From the NCBI RefSeq assembly GCF_000003815.2, contig NC_049980.1, positions 23,077,249-23,141,248 on the forward strand: 64,000 nt of DNA, given 5' to 3'. This DNA comes from Branchiostoma floridae (lineage: Eukaryota; Chordata; Leptocardii; Amphioxiformes; Branchiostomatidae). A model generated the notes under the pieces. The model saw only the letters and a program-made list of their open reading frames with translations. It was not told where the DNA came from and did no database searches. A program made the position numbers and the translations under genes. Below, in pieces: positions 26,487 to 39,150 of the stretch (the stretch's first letter is position 1; the number at the start of each line of letters is the position of its first letter).

Positions 26487-28090
26487 ATGGTGAAATATAT
26501 TGTATTCGTAATGTTTCTTTCTTCTTTCTTTCTTTCTTTCTCCTGTCAAATTTTCAAAGTGATTCATCTCCGTCGTTCGTAAACCGAATGACCTGAAATT
26601 TGGCACAATGGTAGAGTGGGCTAATACCCTCGGGTGTTTTTTCCAATTTTTTCATATCTGTCTCTTAAGAGGTTTTATTAAGGTTTTTTGGTCAATTTTA
26701 GACCAAAACTGTATATTTTGGCCCCTGTACCCTGGTATTACAACCAAATGAGCTGAAATTCGACACAGATGTGCCTTGATAATGCCCCCATATAAATTCA
26801 ATAACACTTTTGGTGTACAGTACAACAAAATGCTTATTTTTGCGATTTTTTGGCCAATTTTTGACCAAAAAAGGACACTTTTGGCTCCTGTACCTTGGTA
26901 TTACAACCGAATGAGCTGAAATTCGACACAGATGTGCCTTGATAATCCCCCCATATAAATTCAATAACACTTTTGGTGTACAGTGCAACAAAATGCTTAT
27001 TTTTTCGATTTTTTGTTCATTTTTTGACCAAAAAAGGAAACTTTTGGCTCCTGTACCCTGGTATTACAACCGAATGAGCTGAAATTTGACACAGATGTGC
27101 CTTGATAATCCCCCCATATAAATTCAATAACACTTTTGGTGTACAGTACAACAAAATGCTATTTTTTGGTCATTTTTTGACCAAAAAGGACACTTTTGAC
27201 TCCTGTACCTTGGTATTACAACCGAATGAGCTGAAATTTGACACAGATGTGCCTTGATAATCCTCCCATATAAATTCAATAACACTTTTGGTGTACAGTG
27301 CAACAAAATGCTTTTTTTTTCGATTTTTTGTTCATTTTTTGACCAAAAAAGGACACTTTTGGCTCCTGTACCCTGGTTTTAAAACCAAATGATCTGAAAT
27401 TTAGTATAGGAGTGCCATACACATGCGCACATGGATGCATCAACACTTTAGGCATACAGTACAACAAAATGCTTTTTTTTGCGACTATTTAGCCATTTTA
27501 TTACCAAAAACGTACACCTTTGGCTCCTGTACCCTGGTTTTAAAACCAAATTACCTAAATTTGGGTAAAAGGGTGCACTAGATACTTATTCAAATGACGG
27601 ATGTATAATTTTTGGCATAAACCTCTTCAAAATGATATATTTGGGGATTTTTTGTCATTCTCCAATTTACTTGACTTGTTTTGGCCATTCTCGGCGTTCA
27701 GTGTGTTCCATATATGGCAAACAAAGCAATAACCCCCGCCCTGGGCGACAGGTGGCAGGTGTCGGTCTGCTAATTAATTGAATTGCGCCGCCAGCCAATC
27801 AGCGAAGAGGAAGGAACAATTGGTATTAAAACAACTAATGACAACACTTGCCAAACAAAGCGCGAATTTCCAAAACTGAAGCTGATTGGCTAACATTGTC
27901 ACGTGTGTATGTAGACGCAACCATGCATATTTGGGAGGATTTTGAAATTTATGTTACTCAATAAAAGGTACTGCAAAGAATATGGGAAGATAATATGTGC
28001 ATTATTTATATGTTAGCAATACTTTGCATGATGAAATATATTGTGTTCGTAATGTATCTTCTTTCTCCTGTCAAATTTTCAAAGTGATGT
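26487..28090. repeat. Direct repeat pair bracketing a satellite block (26487-26565 and 28027-28090)
   Basis: The strings gaaatatattg(t/g)...ttcgtaatgt and ctcctgtcaaattttcaaag occur in order at both places, separated in the first copy by an expanded TTTC tract. The two copies flank about 1.46 kb holding the 163-bp array. They are too long and diverged to be a fresh target-site duplication. A segmental duplication or a larger repeat unit is likelier. Confidence 0.65.
26567..27640. repeat. Tandem satellite array, period about 163 bp, six to seven copies
   Basis: The landmark ttggctcctgtaccctgg recurs at 26718, 26881, 27044, 27196, 27359 and 27520, giving steps of 163, 163, 152, 163 and 161 bases. 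Each unit also has aaccgaatgagctgaaatt, a cataaattcaataacactt-like block and a T-rich run. The central copies are most alike and the edges more diverged. Complement-strand open frames repeat the same peptide because the period is not a multiple of three and stops are scarce; I regard them as by-products, not genes. Confidence 0.88.
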
Positions 28091-28735
28091 GTCACCCTGT
28101 GCCCGGTTTAAAATTGTAGTTTGCGAGGATTTGGAGTTCAGACAGGGTCATTTGAGCGGGAGCGGACGGTACGCATGCATTGAACGTTAGAATACAAGTC
28201 TTTGTTATTGAATTTACCAACACTCCGCATGACAATTGAATATGAATCATCAGAAAATGTTATTTGGCGGAAAACGCGGGGAAATTGGCCAGTTTGCGTT
28301 TAGTTTTGATACGTAAGTTTGACAGTGGCGAGAATAACTTACTGTTAAAATGTTCCATTTTTGCGCAGGGGTGACTTAGAACAGTCCAATGTTGCGTGGG
28401 AATGGGTATGGCTGAAATATGCTGTATTTGCACCCAAGCAAATGTCGGCCTTTCTAGTTTGCGAATGTTTTTGTAAAAGTTTACCATCATGTTGACAAGC
28501 AATAAAAGATCGCAAGTTTATGGGTTGACTTCGATATTTGTCATCCCTGCGGTCTGTACGTGATGTGTTGTGGCTCTATATAAATTTAGTTATTTCTGTG
28601 ATAGCCATATTTCATTCATGCTTTTAACTACGTTTATTGTGATAGATATTAGGATGAGTCAGGTATACGATTTTGCCCAACACATGTAAATGTAAGTTGA
28701 CAAGAATGTTTGTTATATAAGCTTGGAAGAGGTGG
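27641..28735. other. Non-coding interval before the LINE fragment
   Basis: Apart from the second flanking repeat copy at 28027-28090, no gene is seen. A CCAAT-type sequence (agccaatcagcg) occurs near 27792, without supporting promoter context. Confidence 0.4.
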
Positions 28736-30208
28736 ATGACATGTACTATATTATACATGCTGCATAGCAACAATATTAAACATACGACATCTACCCGATG
28801 TGAATATTCTAGCGGCCAGGGGTTGGAGGGTGTGAACATTGCCTTGAAAAATAGATATCGAACAGTCACTTATGGCAACAAAAATGATACACCGCCACCC
28901 ACGACGAAGGTGCAGACCTTGACCAGTATGACCTCCGCCTTTCCGCAGCAATGGAAAGAAGCTGTAGTCACGGCAGTGCCTAAGAAACAACGACCACAGT
29001 TCCCATCGGAATACCGACAAATTTCGTTAGTCAGCTGCGTCGGGAAAGTGTATGAAGGGCTGCTCCGTGATGCTTTGCTACAGGACACTACCAGTAGCCT
29101 CGCACAGTCTCAACATGGCTTCCTGTCAAGAAGATCTACGGTTACTGCGTTGATACACATCCTCCAAACGTGGCACGAAGCGTTAAACAGTAACCCGAAG
29201 TTGGACGTTCATGCTGTGTTCGTTGATTTTTCCCGTGCATTTGATACCATTAGTCATAGTCAACTGCTCATGTGCCTAGCTGACATGGGTATCAGGCGGT
29301 CCTTATGGATGAGCATCAGCAGCTATCTGGAAGGACGTACACAGAAGGTAAAGTGGGGTCCCTGTGTATCTAAGTCCCACGACGTCCTCGCGGGTGTTCC
29401 ACAGGGTGGTATTCTATCACCAACACTTTTCGTCATCTGTATAAATACCTTGGATGCAAGGTTGCCAAGGCCCATTGTTCCTGTCAAATATGCGGACGAT
29501 CTGACAACCTCTGAAATGCTAATGGCGTCACTTCCTGGTCAAACGCAGAAGGCACTTGACTCCATTGTTGAATGGGGGGAGGACTACTCTCTCAAGGTAA
29601 ACGGGAAAAAGACAATGGACATGGTTATCAGCGCAAGGAAGGAGGTAAACATTCCTGTCCCTCCTCATCCGACAATATCCGGACATGTGATTCAGAGGAC
29701 TACGTCTTTCAAACTACTTGGAGTACACATCACTGCCAACCTTACCTGGGATGAACACGTTCATTTCATGTTGACGAAGTCCCGTCCACGTGTGTATTAC
29801 CTTGCAGCAGCAAAGAAGGCTGGTCTCCCTACTGATGTCTTGCTCCAGATTTACCTAACATTCCTACGCCCCTTACTGGAGTATGCCAGTCCGGTGTGGG
29901 GAGGACTGCCGAAACACCTGTCAGACAAGCTAGAAGCCATGCAGAGGCGCTGTCTTAGAATCATTGGTATCCCATCTGACTCTCTGCCCTCACTATCAGA
30001 CAGACGGGACGCAGCGACGCTGAAGACTCTACAAGACATACTGCGGGACAGTAGCTCTCCGCTGAGGGAGTTCTTTACTTCACCTCAGGACATTTCGTAC
30101 AGTCTTCGTCGGGAAGCCCGATACAGGGCATCTAGAAGTAAAACGAAGCGACATGAGATGTCATTTGCACCCCGCTCTGTACGATTGCTGTACGAAAGTG
30201 CTAGATGA
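28736..30208 (+). CDS. LINE reverse transcriptase fragment (490 codons open)
   Basis: RT motifs appear in the usual order: YRQISLVSCVGKVYE, QHGFLSRRST, VFVDFSRAFDTI (catalytic Asp), AGVPQGGILSP, KYADDLTTSE (YADD catalytic pair), KLLGVHIT and a C-terminal region with LRPLLEYASPVW and AMQRRCLRIIG. The first 50 or so codons look unrelated and are probably flanking sequence read in frame. The frame is open throughout, so the copy is young or was recently inserted, but it lacks the upstream endonuclease and so cannot move on its own. Confidence 0.85.
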   Translation: MTCTILYMLHSNNIKHTTSTRCEYSSGQGLEGVNIALKNRYRTVTYGNKNDTPPPTTKVQTLTSMTSAFPQQWKEAVVTAVPKKQRPQFPSEYRQISLVSCVGKVYEGLLRDALLQDTTSSLAQSQHGFLSRRSTVTALIHILQTWHEALNSNPKLDVHAVFVDFSRAFDTISHSQLLMCLADMGIRRSLWMSISSYLEGRTQKVKWGPCVSKSHDVLAGVPQGGILSPTLFVICINTLDARLPRPIVPVKYADDLTTSEMLMASLPGQTQKALDSIVEWGEDYSLKVNGKKTMDMVISARKEVNIPVPPHPTISGHVIQRTTSFKLLGVHITANLTWDEHVHFMLTKSRPRVYYLAAAKKAGLPTDVLLQIYLTFLRPLLEYASPVWGGLPKHLSDKLEAMQRRCLRIIGIPSDSLPSLSDRRDAATLKTLQDILRDSSSPLREFFTSPQDISYSLRREARYRASRSKTKRHEMSFAPRSVRLLYESAR

Positions 30209-30383
30209 TCGGCAAAGAATGTTGATTCTGTCATGTATATTTTCTCAATCCGATTGCTGTCTAATTTTAAATGTTGTAAATGTATTAATGTTTTAAAGTT
30301 GATTCTGTGACTGATGACGTATTTCATGTGTATATACATGCCAAGTCATCCAGGAATAAAGCTGAATCTGAATCTGAATCTGA
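28860..30383 (+). mobile_element. 5'-truncated non-LTR retrotransposon (LINE, CR1/L2-like)
   Basis: The fragment starts inside the reverse transcriptase region, with no endonuclease domain before it, and runs to a typical 3' end: stop at 30208, then an AATAAA (30355-30360) directly followed by three CTGAAT hexamers (30362-30383). Short microsatellite tails of this kind are characteristic of CR1/L2-type LINEs. The exact 5' junction and target-site duplications were not resolved. Confidence 0.8.
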
Positions 30384-33300
30384 AAACATAAATAGAATGT
30401 TGGAAAACGCTATATATAACTCGTTATATAAAGACACGTACGGCAATAACAGAATAGCAAGCCACATTGTATTATTACAAAGGACGCCCTACCCATACTG
30501 GTACACTCACTGATACATACTGAAATAAAAGAGCGATATGTCTATGCCATAATTGCCATACTCATCTACAAAGTGATTATGCAACATACATCATACTAGC
30601 ATACCCTGGCTGGTGACATTGACCCTTTAACTCACAAGCGACAGAATAATCAGCATGTTAATTGCGGTCGCTTCAAAAGGAAGAGAGGAAGAGAAGAGAG
30701 CAATGTATTTCCATGTGTCTTTAATTTGCTACCAGAGGCACTTGACATTTCTTTAGCTTTGTACAATTCAGCTCCGGGGCTAATGGAACTTTTGTGCAGC
30801 ATAATCTCTAACTGTCTCTCTATGACATATATAACGTTAAGGCTCTCTCCACAAGGAAAATCCCATTTCATTTTGGTACCGTGACGCCCATCAACTGTAC
30901 GAAATGCCCGGATTCCTGATAACCTCTTAAAGGCTCGTTTGGGTCCCTAAGCTCCCCTTTGTTGTAAATCGTATATGCCAAATCACCTGCGTAAAACACA
31001 TCATCAAGATTATTCAAGCTTTGTATCAAGGCTTTGTCGTAAAGTAGAACAGATATATTCACACGACATCCAGAGCTAGACGGTATCTCAGCGTCGGGTG
31101 ATCATTTTATCAGAATCAAAGCAAGTCTATTTGCGCCCCTACAAATAGCTCTATAATCTGCCGTATGCATCTCCATGGGTTTGATGAGGATTAAGGTAGT
31201 TTACACAGGAAGGGTGCCCAGAGGAATACAGCGGGAAGCCTTGTTTAGCTATCAGCATATTTCATCCTCTTGTCGATTGGTGACGAGCCGCAGGCGTTGG
31301 GAGTCGAGATTAAGAATAATTGCAATCCAAATGATGCAGACGAAGATAAGTTTAGATGTTACAGAACATCCGTTTGGTAAACGATAACCATTTCAGAAAA
31401 GATATAGAGTCACCTATGAAGAAATCCTTCAGTTACGAATGTATGTTGCTTTCCGACAGGATCATCGTTGCAGATGGGTAACCGTTTGTCAATATCTATG
31501 AAGTAACAAACTAGTGTCTATTAATGGATTCCCTGTAACGTTTTCCTCCTTCTTATTGATTTTGCCGGGTTAGCGCCCCAAATATCATGACCCTACCCGA
31601 CAGTCTGAGCGTTCTCAGCAAACAGACAGGCACCACAGGTCCCCACCCTTCAGTCAAAGTATTTAATGTTTTTTTATGGCTTTGTACCGCCCCATAATTA
31701 CACCTACAAAAGAACTTGATCAGAGAGACGATAAGATGAGTGAGAACAGTTTGCCTTCACAATCGGTTAGCAATGCGAAGAAACTGGACCTGCACAGATA
31801 AGAGGAAAATCGATTGTGAGCAGGACTGCTGGGGTTTAGCCGCTCCATCATCCGGGCCGCGGGAGGTAACGACACGCGGTGTGACGGTAATGAGCTGTAG
31901 GGGAGAGGGGTGGCTTACCGGGAAATCAATCTATATTGATCCTCTCATGGCTAGATAAATTGGTCAATGTAAATTGGACCTTATACATTTATACAACATT
32001 GCCAGGATAGTTTTGAAGACCAGTGTATCATAAATATTATCGATTTCATCAAATCTTTAGCAATACGGAGTTAAACGTACACCATGACAGAGAGGTATTA
32101 AAACCGCTGACAAAGGCAGTGATACTTTTATAACCCCGCAGCCATACTTTCACACGGGACGTAAAAGATGGTTTAAACTATAATTTATAGCCTATTACGA
32201 CAGAAGTGCTACGCGATGCATTTATGCACTTTTGTTTGGTTTTGCCCTCGTGTAAACTCTTTTAGAATATCGTTTCATCATCAATAATTCAAGGCGGTGA
32301 ACTTCAGGCTGAACGATGAAATAAGCTCTTAGACGTGATAAGAACACGCAAAAGCGTCAGTCATGGAGGAGAGGTCGCGTCAAGGTCAGTTCCGTGCACA
32401 CTATCATTGTCTTGCCTGTCCTGATATTATGGGCTGTTACGCGGGGAAGGTGCTTGAGACTGCAGATGAGCTGGCAGGTAGTGGATATCGATGATCATGA
32501 TACGGTTGGACAATGGTGTGTGTGAAGAACGCGTTCCTCATACTAGTTACGAGTAATACTTCAGCAACTTATTCCTGCTATTTAACCAAGCTTATAAGTC
32601 AAACATTAGCATTGAAATATGTATTGCCGTTTATATATGTCTAAGGGTATAGTGACCCCAAACAATATTCCGTTTGTGCTTAGTACCGTTATTGCCAATG
32701 ATTACTGACTGTGCACGTATTTGAATTTCAATTAGATTATACTACCCTCTTTGGATCTGAAGTCTGCTCACTTGCCTAGACTTTGGCTGAACGTATATTT
32801 CTATCCTAGAAGATATATGGCTAAAAAATTCAATTGAAAAGTACGTTCAATCGAAAGCATGATATCGGAATGGCCCTTATCGGAATGTATACAGCACGTA
32901 CAGTAAGAAGGAAGTATGTGATCTCGGAACGTCATTTTATTGTTCTGATGACTTTTTTTACGTATAACATGGTGGCTAACTCAGGGCCTGATAAAAATAG
33001 AAACATGCAACATTAAACGAATCATGAAGATAAAGGTTTCAATTTTACCGACACTAATGCATAATTTCTTCTTATAAACAGAAATATAAGATGAAAACTG
33101 AACAACGATTCCTTAATTTTACACTTTTCTCATTGCTAAAATCAAGAAGGATATCTCAGATCTATCGCTGAGATTTGAGTGGAATATGATTGAAATCATA
33201 AGGCTTAAATTACGGCCAATCCTGAACTTCCTCTCGCAATAGCAGAGACCTGGATTTGACCCAGACAAAGTTGGCCTAAAAATCGTGCCCGGAATCTGGA

Positions 33301-34769
33301 CACGTCCCTTGTGGAGTATTTCTAGTTGCCGTGGAACTCAGGGGTCAGGGTGGGGATAAAAATAGCGCGGGAACATCCCCACTGTTGTGGTTACTGAGGT
33401 CCACTTTATATGCCGGAACTCGGTTTTGGTCATGTGTGACAAACCGCACTCGAAAATACACCGCCGTGGTATTTTCTCGAAAGGTCAAGCAGCAATTCCA
33501 TTTGCTTGTGCCTGTTAAGTATTTTCCTGAAGCTGACAGGATTTCTACCTGCTGCGGCGCTAAACCCAAACCACTCCCCACCCCTCCCCATCAGGACTAG
33601 GGAGTCCAGCCCGACCTTTTCTATCTCCAACAGGCAGCCATGTCAAATAACACTGTCTAACCCACCCGCTGCTTGAGTCTAAACATACTTACTACATTTT
33701 CCCTTTATCTCCTTACTTGAAACAATGACTACTACGCGCTGCTGTCTACAGTGGAGCAAAAACAGAACAAACATTTCCAAATAGTCCATTGGAATAAGAC
33801 CATGTAAGAATGTTTTGCATTAATAGCAAATTGGATACAATTCCATCCACTATCGGGAGAAAAGATCCGTCCCTGTACGTGCCTTGATAAATATGCACTA
33901 AGCCAATTTTATAAATGTCTGAGAATATTCATGACTATAGGGTTCGGAATGAATGCCTTACTGATGCAGTAGCCTTTAATAAGCTTATACATGTAATTGG
34001 GCCACTTGACGTGGAGAGAGGTGAGATAGGACTTGGCGACATGTTTTAGGGATGTGAACTGGGGAAACTGAAAAACCTAATGAAGAGATGGGATGTCTGT
34101 AAATGAAATGTGCCGCATCTAAATGTTGAGCGAAAGCTGTAATTCGACTGAATCTCAATTACCTTATGCACTATAGGCCAACTGAAGAAGTTGAAGTGGC
34201 ACTTAAAATACTAATCGACTGTCTCCGATTCCAGACGCCATATGCATAAAGACTCATGTAGCTACTGAGTGCATCGTACAATACATATACATGTAAACTG
34301 ATGGAAATTACTTTGTCCCGTATTCAAATTGTGTGTTTCTTTGTGATTAATTCAAGAACATGATACAATTCTATTATCATAAAATCTATTCATAGAAATA
34401 TATAGCATCTATCCAGGTTCATTCAATTCATTGGAAGACATAATCGAATTGTTGTTCATCAATTTCCTTAGTCGGCCAGAGCTGACAAATGTGGAGGGAA
34501 GGTAAAGGGAAGTGACAGGAAAGAGGGAAAGGTTCTCGCTGAAGTGTGAAATATCGATCTCGGCATTTAAAACGATTTTTTTTTTGGTTTAGAAAGAAAT
34601 CAACCGAAAGTCTGTTACCACCATAACTTCCAGATGCTGTAAACATCTTAGTTCAGAGGTCTTGTTGCTTTACAAGTAAAACATTTGTACAAACATGTTG
34701 GGTGCAGAAAAACAGGAAATAAGATTAACATTGGGGGAAAACAGAAAGGCTCACTTTGGAGGGTCTGCA
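30384..34769. other. Gene-poor interval
   Basis: No recognised gene. One complement-strand frame at 30868-31062, extended upstream to about 31100, has protein-like composition (LDDVFYAGDLAYTIYNKG) but no recognised family and no firm splice sites. Distal regulatory DNA is possible. Confidence 0.35.
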
Positions 34770-35910
34770 TGGGGGGTCCTGACAACGCTTTACGCTAAAT
34801 TCGGGACGGTCGACAACGCTTTACGTTAAATTCACGAAGGCAGGCAACGTTTTACGCTAAATTCAGACAGGCTGACAACGGTTTACGCTAAATTCTGGAA
34901 GGCTGGCAACACTCGACAGAGGCGGGGTCGTGCTCCGCAAGAAAGATTGAAATTTTGACTCTCTGAAACACTATTCCCTGCATTTTGAAGGGAAATTTTC
35001 GCTGGCAAACAAAGCTAAGCTTATGAGGGTGACGCCAGCCAACTTATTTTTGCCACGTCGAGCGCCGAAGGAAAGTCCGGGAAAATTTTGAAATCCTGCC
35101 CCCCTGAAACGCCAGTTTTTTTGGCTATTATAGAAAACTAAGTGAAATTACATTTCTATCAGTAAAAAATGTGTTTGAGGTTGACACGTCACATCCCCCA
35201 GCCATGATACATATTTTTTACGAAGTCGATGACCGAAGGTGAATAGAGTGGCAAAGGAGATCCGGATAAATTTTGAAATCTTGACCCTCTATAAAACGAT
35301 ATTTTGTGCATTTTGATGGGCAAATTTCTATTAGCAAAACAGATCTTTGAGGTTGACACACATCCCCAACATATTTTCAGAATTTCGAGTTCCAAAGGCG
35401 CGAGGCGGCACAAGGAGGACCATGGAAATTTTGAAATCTTGACCCTCTAAAATGATATTTCCTGCATTCTGATGGGCAAATTTTGCTGGCAGACTAAGCT
35501 AACTTCAATGACATTTCTATTTGCAAAAATAAGAAGATTTTTGAGGGTATATACCATATTTTTACCATGTCGATGACCGAAGGTGAAAGGAGTCGCAAGT
35601 GAGGTCCGGCGAAATTTTGAAATCTTGATCCTCTGAAACGCAATTTCCTGTGTTTTGAAGGACTAAATTTCCTGGTAGACTACGTTTCGACTTACGAAAT
35701 TTGGGACGCCAGCTACGATTTACGGGTAATTTTTAGGCTTAATTACGCTTTACGTGAAATTTTTAGGCTAGATTACGCCTTACGTGAAATACACTCGCTA
35801 CGCTTTACGGTAAATTTTCCATCCTCACTACGAATTACGTGAAATAAAATAGCTTACCCTACGAATTACGGGAATTAAAAAGGCCTGCCTACGCCTTACG
35901 GAAAAGAGCA
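34770..35910. repeat. Composite repeat: TTACG-motif arrays flanking five 145-180 bp units
   Basis: Four copies of a unit of about 31 bp containing acgctttacgctaaatt lie at about 34785-34905, and six to eight related copies (tacg, two bases, ttacg, then g/taaatt) lie at about 35690-35905. Between them a longer unit starting gaaattttgaaatcttgacc, followed by a tttcctgcattttgatgggc-like block, recurs at about 34945, 35090, 35267, 35427 and 35610. No coding capacity is seen. It may be a non-autonomous mobile element with terminal subrepeats or a higher-order satellite. Confidence 0.7.
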
Positions 35911-38900
35911 TGCAGTGACCCTCACTTTGTAGTGCGGAAGGCTGTTCTACACATTGATGTACTCGGAATTTGCAAGTTGAGGTGAAGTCAGATTGTGGAA
36001 TCTCTACAAAGAGTTTGTTGACAAGACGTCGCGAAGTAAAATACGCAGATTCATGTAATTGTAAGCATGCGGAAAGGAAGGAAAATGAAGAACAACTTCG
36101 GGGAAAATCCTACTTCAATCACAAGCAGAAAATAAACAATAACGTCTTTGACTCAATCCATATCATACCATGAATTAATACTTTGCACGCAAATTTGCTT
36201 AATTCTTGAATTACGTTTTTTAACGCCAAAGAATCGGGGCAACAAGATGCTGAAAGAATGCAACAGAACTGCAGTTTACCCAGCCCCATCCTTTGTGATA
36301 CCACGAGGGCAGAGGCACATCTCTGTGACCCCGCGGCGACCGAAAATATTTACAGGGCGCTCAAAATTTCATAGATTAAAATCATTTTTTTTTACTCTAT
36401 ATGGGTTTTGTTGTCTTTTTAGACATAGTTTAACAGTTTGCATGATCTTTCAACTACGAACTTGAGTCAAGGGCTACAGTCACATCCAATTTAAGATCAT
36501 TTAAGTAGCAGCGAGATCTCAGTGAGATCGCCGTGTAGTGAAATGGGGGCCTTACGTTACATATGCATTATGCATTATGCACAGCCATGTAGACTTGACC
36601 GTGCCTGTGTCAATATAGCTGTAAGCTTGTAAGACTCTAATTCAGAATCACGACTCGTCCGGCGGAACCGGGTGTCAACAAGGCCGTTAGTCAAACCTTA
36701 TCTCCACGTCATCACGACGTGATTTGGAGCGGTAATTTGTCACAGGCCGACTCTTCAGCCCTCATGGGGAGGGGCGCACAGAGCTACATGGTGTCTGGTC
36801 TGCAAGGAATCCTGTCCTTATCTGATTATTTCACTGATTGTCCTTGACACAGAAAATACTGAAAAGATAAAGACGGGTGTGTGGTCAGGCTCGTGTGGTG
36901 CGCGAATGGGGTACAATTATCGTTTACAATTAGTCATAATTGTTCATAATTGATTGACCATCCTAAAACCACACTAGCTGAAAGAAACAAAATCAACACG
37001 TCACAACTTATATTATGTACTTATAGCCCGCCAGCGTGTTTGTCTCAATATATTTACACAGAAAAAGAGGCCCTAGGTGGATTGATGTTCGTGAATATGT
37101 TTTCGTACTGGTTGTTTGCACCATTGTTACATTTTTTGTACTCCCTTGCACGAGACATTAATATCAATATTTCACCCAGTTCTATTGGCAGTTTTCAATA
37201 ATGTTAACCATCTTAAACCCACCGTGTTAAAAGCTCATACCGTTTTCCAATGCAATGGTATAGCCCACAGGTGCAAGGAGTCAGACAGGTCGTCCATCCA
37301 TCGGTTGTCAAGTACAATACACCAAAGTGGTGTCATCAAAGTGCTAACTCAGCATAACATCTTTATTGTGACGTATGGGACATAGTTAACGCTGCCTCTG
37401 TGGATAATTTATACATATTAATTCTCGACGGGGACGCCTCAATTACGAATTTCTGAGGGGTACGATTCAGGTAATCCACTTTTTTAACCAGCCAGCCAGC
37501 CCAATTAATTTTGCACTATTGAAGACGAGCTTACCTTGATCCGACAAGGAAGACAAATTTGAGCGACCGGGTTAACGGTTCACAAAAACACACGAATAAT
37601 GATTTATCTAAACAAACAAACAAACAAAACAAAACAAAAAACAGCCAAAACAAGTTTTCTTTTCTCTATATCTCATCAGAAAAAAAGTCCAATGGAAAAT
37701 AAAACCCAGCTTCCATTTTCCTTGATCCTCCATGATTATTAATGTTTCATCCCGCTGTAAATACCAAAGAGGCCCAGCTGGGTGGGGTGGTGCTGGTACA
37801 CGGACCTGCTGCCTTTAGGTGACATTCAGGTGTAAGATGTGTTACGAACATTGACGGTCGTGATCAGTGGAAAGGACATACATGATATATAATCATTGCC
37901 ATTTTGCAGTCGACGTTACAAATACCCCCCTGATTTGTACTGATTATAAGAAAAGCATACCAAGGTTGAAAGGATTAATGTAGACACAAACAAGGTGAGG
38001 TTCACTCACTTAAAAGAAAAGAGGCGGATTCAATACTGGGCAACGTATCCTGACTGAAGGAGAAAATCTTTGTGAAAGGTGCCGCTGTTTTACTGGGAGG
38101 CTGACAGGTCCTTTCTGTCAGGGCGGCCCGGTTTGTATTCACACAACACCCGCTTTCTTCTCACTCAATAGCGAACTTGTACCCCAATTACAGGGCTGGG
38201 AAACAGGGCAAGTCGTTACCTCAGGAATGGCTGGTGGAGAGTAGACACTTTTCTATTAAGTATAGAAGGGAGCAGATTTATGAAGGTAGTCAGTCAATCA
38301 GACACGCATGACTGCAAGGTTGCGAAGAGAAGTTCCCTGACCCAGTAGTACGATAACGAAAATAAACACAATCCCACAGTTCTGATAAAACTAACCTGCG
38401 CAGGAGCGCCGACAATTTGAACTTAGGCATAAACAAGCCCATCTTCAGGTATTACCGTACGAACCTAGGTACATTCATGTTTGAGGAGTAATAACTAAGA
38501 CATGGACACGCCCATACCATAGTTCACTGATATAACTAAGACATAGGCACGCCCCCAATTCCGATATGCGCTTCATGAAGACATGCGTATGCCTGTCGTT
38601 AAGGCGTAATTAAGACATCAGCGCGCGTCCAGTTCACTGTTATCTGTAGTCACATCTATCCACTATCATCTCATAATAGGGGGATTATGAGGACCGCAAA
38701 CAACAAGTGTACGGCTTACAACTCCAGTTGTGAGACCTTTCGGCGACTGGTCATGATTCCATGGTCATGTTCTGACTCTGATCGCCATGTTTCACGCAGT
38801 TAAGATCATGTCAGTATTGAATATGTTTTACATTTGTCTGCAAAGGAAATCGGGACATTACAAGCACAGCCCCTGTATACCGTGTCATCCTTCCATCCAT

Positions 38901-39020
38901 ATCATCATACAGTGAGCTAAGTCAGGGCTCCCATAGCATGCCCGTAAACAGAGCGGCCGTCTCCCTTCTCAAACCGGGCAGCCTGCCCCGCACGCGTCCC
39001 CACCCACGTCCCCGGCACGT
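35911..39020. other. Gene-poor interval
   Basis: No exon, RNA gene or element is recognised. It contains an AAAC-rich simple tract near 37610-37645. Confidence 0.4.
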
Positions 39021-39022
39021 AC

Positions 39023-39150
39023 CTGCAATCAGCACACACGCCAGCACCACCAGGACTCGAACCCACGACCTCGGCTCCATTATCCCTCTTACGGACAACA
39101 GCTGCTGGAGATTCGAACCCCGGAGTCCAAGTCGTTCGCCACTGATTTTC
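39023..39150 (-). repeat. tRNA-like (SINE-type) patch with two Pol III B boxes
   Basis: On the minus strand two B-box matches occur: GGTTCGAATCT near 39110-39120 and GGTTCGAGTCC near 39052-39062. Each is preceded by tRNA-like variable-loop sequence (GACTCCGG and GAGGTCGTG). No complete cloverleaf with a good A box was found, so this is more likely degraded tRNA-derived SINE sequence than a tRNA gene. The same bases also encode a possible signal-peptide exon (see findings). Confidence 0.4.

Noticed and set aside
26698-27467. Three similar complement-strand frames starting MLHCTPKVL or MLYCMPKVL
   Set aside because: They repeat only because they lie in a 163-bp satellite; the units differ by non-triplet lengths and have no gene context.
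34770-35910. CRISPR-like array
   Set aside because: Units are diverged, spacers are not unique or of equal size, and the genome is eukaryotic.
39040-39130. A functional tRNA gene
   Set aside because: B boxes are clear, but no A box at the right distance and no complete cloverleaf could be found.
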